Shown: in pieces, positions 60,647 through 64,000 of the stretch | Position numbering within the stretch: the stretch's first letter is position 1 | Layout of the letters: each line of letters starts with the position of its first letter | Source: Paramacrobiotus metropolitanus | Taxonomy: Eukaryota > Tardigrada > Eutardigrada > Parachela > Macrobiotidae | Length of the DNA: 64,000 nucleotides | Reading direction: 5' to 3' | Assembly (NCBI RefSeq): GCF_019649055.1 | Contig: NW_026570234.1 | Location: 744,001 to 808,000, forward strand | Position numbers and translations under genes: made by a program | Notes under the pieces: model-generated | Databases searched by the model: none | The model's input: the letters and a program-made list of their open reading frames with translations, nothing else | Told to the model about the DNA's origin: nothing

Positions 60647-62138
60647 TTATTTTCTTTTACCACCTTTTCCCTTCGATTTGCCCTTGCTTGTCCCACCGCC
60701 TTGTGAGGACGATCCCGCTGCAGATGAACTCTGTTGATTTCCAGAACTCCGACTTTTCAGTTTAGGTATGGTTTCGCCAAGGTAATGCAATACCGCCAGT
60801 TCTGAAACAGAATTCGGTTATATCCAGTGCAATCTTAATTTTGTTTTCTGGAGAAATCAATAACCACATACAATAATTTTTGGGGCAATTAACGTCTACC
60901 TAATCACATAAGGCATGCATAAATCCCACAGAACTACAAAGTAAAAACCATACCCAGAGAGCCACAGTATAAACCGTAAACAACACCATACCAAGACAAA
61001 ATTTTATAAAAATCGTACATTACCAGTTCAACTTCCACTAGAGTACAATTTGTTACAGTACAAGTCAATCGACTTTCACAAACAATTTTATTATGTAATG
61101 TAAAGTCAGTGTAACAAGTCCATGTTGTGAATATAATTTCCTTGTTTATTGCTATTACCATGTAATGCAATTTTGAAATAAAATTTCGAATACATGCAAC
61201 AAATAACAGCTTCCTATTGCATAGTAGTTTCATTATAAAAAAGGTGCTGCAGGCGTATATTAATACTTAGGATATTTCAGTTAGTTCAATATCAAAGTAA
61301 AAAAATGAATTCCAGCAGGCACTCGCTCAACGAACAGTAGAAAAAGGACAGGAATAGGAGGATACTAATAAGCGATGGTAGCGGTAACTAGTGAACACGC
61401 CTTAACAGTCAACAGCTGTCACTAGTCACACCGTCAGTTAACTCACTATTTGGAAATTTAGGATTGACTGGTTCCTGCTGTTCTGTCAACAATTCCACTT
61501 TCACGCGCCCCTGGTAGCCTAAATCACGGCTAGCATCGCGAGCATACATTTTTCTCTGAAAAATCCAGAGCATTTTTACAGCTTTAACTTAAAAACCCCA
61601 GGCTGGCAATAGTTAATTTAAGTACTTTTAGATAGACAGAAATTTCAGAATAACCTACAGGCTCAATCATGTTCCGCAGGCCAATATTATCTAAAATATC
61701 CTTTATTTCCTGGCATGTCGGATTATCCACACACTAGTAAAAACAAACAGAAAATTGTAAGAAATTATACGCTGAGCCGTAAACAATAAGCTTATGCTGG
61801 GAATTAATGCCGTTAGAACAATACTTTGAACACTATATTGAATGGATCACAGCACAAAGGGCAAGTACGAATAGAACTAACTACAACACTGGGGACAAAC
61901 ATTCACAAAATATAAACACTGACGATGCGTACGGCGTACCTTATCTTTTCGAATGCGTCGACCTTCAGCCGTAGTTTTTCGGCTGTTGATATACACGGGA
62001 TATATGCTGCGCCACTTTTTTAGCCTGTATAAAACGAATGCTCGGGAAGACGCAAATACGTATATAAACCAAAGCGAGGGGAATAAGATCTTACGCCAAT
62101 ACAGAAGGACTGTTCGGTCCGCTACCAGCTGGATCCAT
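60647..62138 (-). CDS. SRP19: Signal recognition particle 19 kDa subunit
   Basis: Binds helices 6 and 8 of SRP RNA so that SRP54 can join; acts in nucleolus and cytosol. Five exons join in phase: 62095-62138, 61940-62024, 61659-61733, 61447-61555 and 60647-60801, giving 155 aa (human 144). Signature blocks are IYPVYINSRKTTAEGRRIRK (human IYPAYLNNKKTIAEGRRIPI), VDNPTCQEIKDILDNIGL, RKMYARDASRDLGYQGRVKV (human NKMYSREWNRDVQYRGRVRV), LAVLHYLGETIPKLKSR, and a Gly/Ser/Lys-rich tail ending KGKSKGKGGKRK. Exons are all shorter than 52 codons, so it does not stand out as an open frame. Head to head with SLC25A42. Confidence 0.95.
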
Positions 62139-62855
62139 GTCGTGAAACAATTTCAAAGCACGGAAACGAGAAATAACGAGACTGACGCTCCCAAATCAAT
62201 AACTGCTTTTTCGAAGTAACCAGGTTATAAAATATTAATAAAACATGCAGTCCACAAATTCACTAAATATGAAAGGAAAACGAGAGTTATTAGACAATAG
62301 ATATGCAATTTTTAAATTTTACAGAACTTCGCAAAACTGTTTTAGGCCGCTGCCAGAGTGTAAATCGACGTCACTGCAGAACTCATCCACAGATATGAAC
62401 TGGTCCCCGTGAGCGGTTGCTGACATGGGAAAACACAAACGTCTTTGCATTTCGCAACACTTTTGAATTTTCTGATCAGTCTGACGTGCTGGTTGTGAGA
62501 GATTTGAGGCGCTCTGACGGCTGTTTTTTTGTTTTGCTCTTTTGGAAAGTTTGAATTTATGTAGGCCTGTTGGCTGTAGCACGTTCCTTTAAATTTTGAC
62601 GCTTTATCATTTAGGGTATTCGTCTAAGCAATAGCGTTATTGTGCATATTGTGGGTTACTTTGCTTGTTGCGGGTTCTGCTTGATGTTGACTGTATACCT
62701 TGACGCGTTAAAATTATCTTTCTATATCAACTGGATTTCATTTACAATTCGTGCCTGGATGACCATACATCTTGCTGAAACCCCGATGATTCCACCATTC
62801 ATGCAGCCAATGCAATCCTTTTTGTGTCCCAGGCGTCAGCACAACAGACCGTGTC
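62139..62855. promoter_or_regulatory. Shared upstream region of SRP19 and SLC25A42
   Basis: 717 bases between divergent start codons. A minus-strand open frame at 62319-62582 has no start exon or recognisable domain and is not called. Confidence 0.35.
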
Positions 62856-64000
62856 ATGTCCACCAAAACGAAGAACCAAGGACCGACGCAGGTTCTTCCA
62901 CAAGACGCATCGCTGACTGCTCTTAACGAGAATTTAGCGAAGCCCGTAAGAAGACTTGCTTAGGCTTGCATCAGAACTGCATGGTAGCATCATGCACCAC
63001 TTAACGTATTGCATCCATTGCAGCCGCCGCTGGACAACTCCACTCGCATCTGGACATCCCTCATTGCGGGCGCTACGGCGGGGGCGCTCGCCAAAACCAG
63101 TATTGCTCCGTTGGACAGAACGAAAATCAATTTTCAGAGTAATAGTTTGTCATGATTAATTTCCGTGTCTTCGGTCTAACGACAGTGTAGATTGCATGTT
63201 ATAGTTCCTTAACAGTTGGAAATGGTTTACAATTGGTTTAATTTGCGATTTGCAGCATCAGCGAGTCGGTTTTCTATGAAAGAAGGGGCCAGATATTTAA
63301 AAGAGCGCTTCAAGCATGAAGGCTTCCTCAGTCTGTGGAGAGGCAATTCAGCAACCATGGTTCGTGTTATCCCCTATGCCGCTATCCAGTTTGCTTCGCA
63401 TGAGCAGTGGAAGCATGTGCTCAAGGTGGATGATATTAGGTAGGTAAATGGCATTATGTTATTACTTCAGTTGTTAATACATTTCTTCGTTGACTTGTCG
63501 TGAAAACGGGAAACAATACGCAGTTTTCTTGTATGGCATATTAAATTGGATTTGTGTAATTGCAACATTTAATATTTGTACAGTGGCTTACTTTGCTTTG
63601 AATTTGAACTTGCTACTGGTAGCGAAACGAGTAAACATGTTTCATCGGGCTTCGAGTATACCTCGTACAAGGTTTAAGTACGTATCACAGACGCAAAAGA
63701 AACTTTTGGAACGCTTTTCCAGATAGACTGTGGGTTGCACTGATTTTAAACAGTAAATAGTAAATTCCTCCGCAATTTAAACAGAATACACACATACCGT
63801 TTACATACTTTCGGATACAACAGTGATGACAAAAGAGCTACCCTCAAGGAAATGCTGTCTGACTGAATTCACTTGGAAGTGTTATTTTTTTATTGCAGAA
63901 TATATTCTCCCGGAAAACGTTTCGTAGCCGGATCCTTAGCCGGAGTAACGGCCTCCTCCTTGACGTATCCCCTTGATTTAGCCCGTGCCCGTATGGCGGT
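62856..64000 (+). CDS. SLC25A42: Mitochondrial CoA/ADP carrier, 3' end beyond the window
   Basis: Inner-membrane carrier that brings coenzyme A into the matrix in exchange for adenine nucleotides. Exons 62856-62945, 63024-63138, 63256-63439 and 63899 onward join in phase; the window ends inside the fourth. Visible are [20 protein letters not shown] (first carrier signature Px[DE]xx[KR]), [49 protein letters not shown], and the second repeat's start, [20 protein letters not shown]. These match vertebrate SLC25A42 more closely than the related SLC25A16. Roughly half of the expected 300-odd residues is present. Confidence 0.94.

Noticed and set aside
1-64000. tRNA genes or CRISPR-like arrays
   Set aside because: GTTCGA-type B-box words were checked by eye and none had a matching A box and acceptor stem; no regularly spaced repeats were seen.

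Overview
The window is nuclear DNA from a small-genome invertebrate animal. Every recognised gene belongs to a metazoan family, including a vesicular monoamine transporter, a rhodopsin-type receptor, CABIN1 and PIGQ. Coding exons are short and split by GT-AG introns, many of them 55-110 bases, and intergenic spaces are mostly 0.3-1.3 kb. A tardigrade or similar ecdysozoan would fit, but nothing read here proves the phylum. I built the gene models by hand from splice sites, reading phase and recalled family sequences. Except where an entry says otherwise, the coding lengths close to whole codons, which is the main internal check.

Layout. 1.2-3.9 kb (-): PTP1B/TC-PTP-type tyrosine phosphatase. 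4.7-12.7 kb (+): CABIN1, about 18 exons. 13.6-16.1 kb (+): orphan peptide-type GPCR. 17.3-19.7 kb (+): two unrecognised secreted proteins. 20.0-20.7 kb (-): RNase P subunit RPP21. 21.1-22.2 kb (+): mitochondrial thioredoxin. 23.2-32.3 kb (+): a cluster of three secreted proteins sharing a compact six-cysteine module (nine copies in all). The long intron of the middle gene holds a very young 1.29-kb miniature LTR element. 32.6-33.7 kb (-): METTL23. 34.2-36.5 kb (+): the DNA-crosslink nuclease DCLRE1A/SNM1A. 37.5-39.6 kb (-): a Tudor protein. 40.4-43.3 kb: decayed retroelement pieces and unresolved fragments. 43.3-44.9 kb (-): a protein with an Elongin-B-like domain. 45.7-47.4 kb (-): PIGQ. 47.9-49.2 kb (+): complex I subunit NDUFA2. 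49.2-54.4 kb: gene-poor, with one small secreted-protein candidate. 54.4-58.1 kb (+): VMAT. 58.7-59.8 kb (-): CALML4-like EF-hand protein. 60.6-62.1 kb (-): SRP19. 62.9 kb to the end (+): SLC25A42, cut by the window edge.

There is no operon logic, but the arrangement is notable. Five housekeeping pairs lie head to head across short shared upstream regions: PTPN/CABIN1, RPP21/TXN2, METTL23/DCLRE1A, PIGQ/NDUFA2 and SRP19/SLC25A42. The most novel content is the six-cysteine-module cluster at 23-32 kb. Its module resembles the CLIP domain in cysteine order but has different, very regular spacing, and it occurs without any protease domain.
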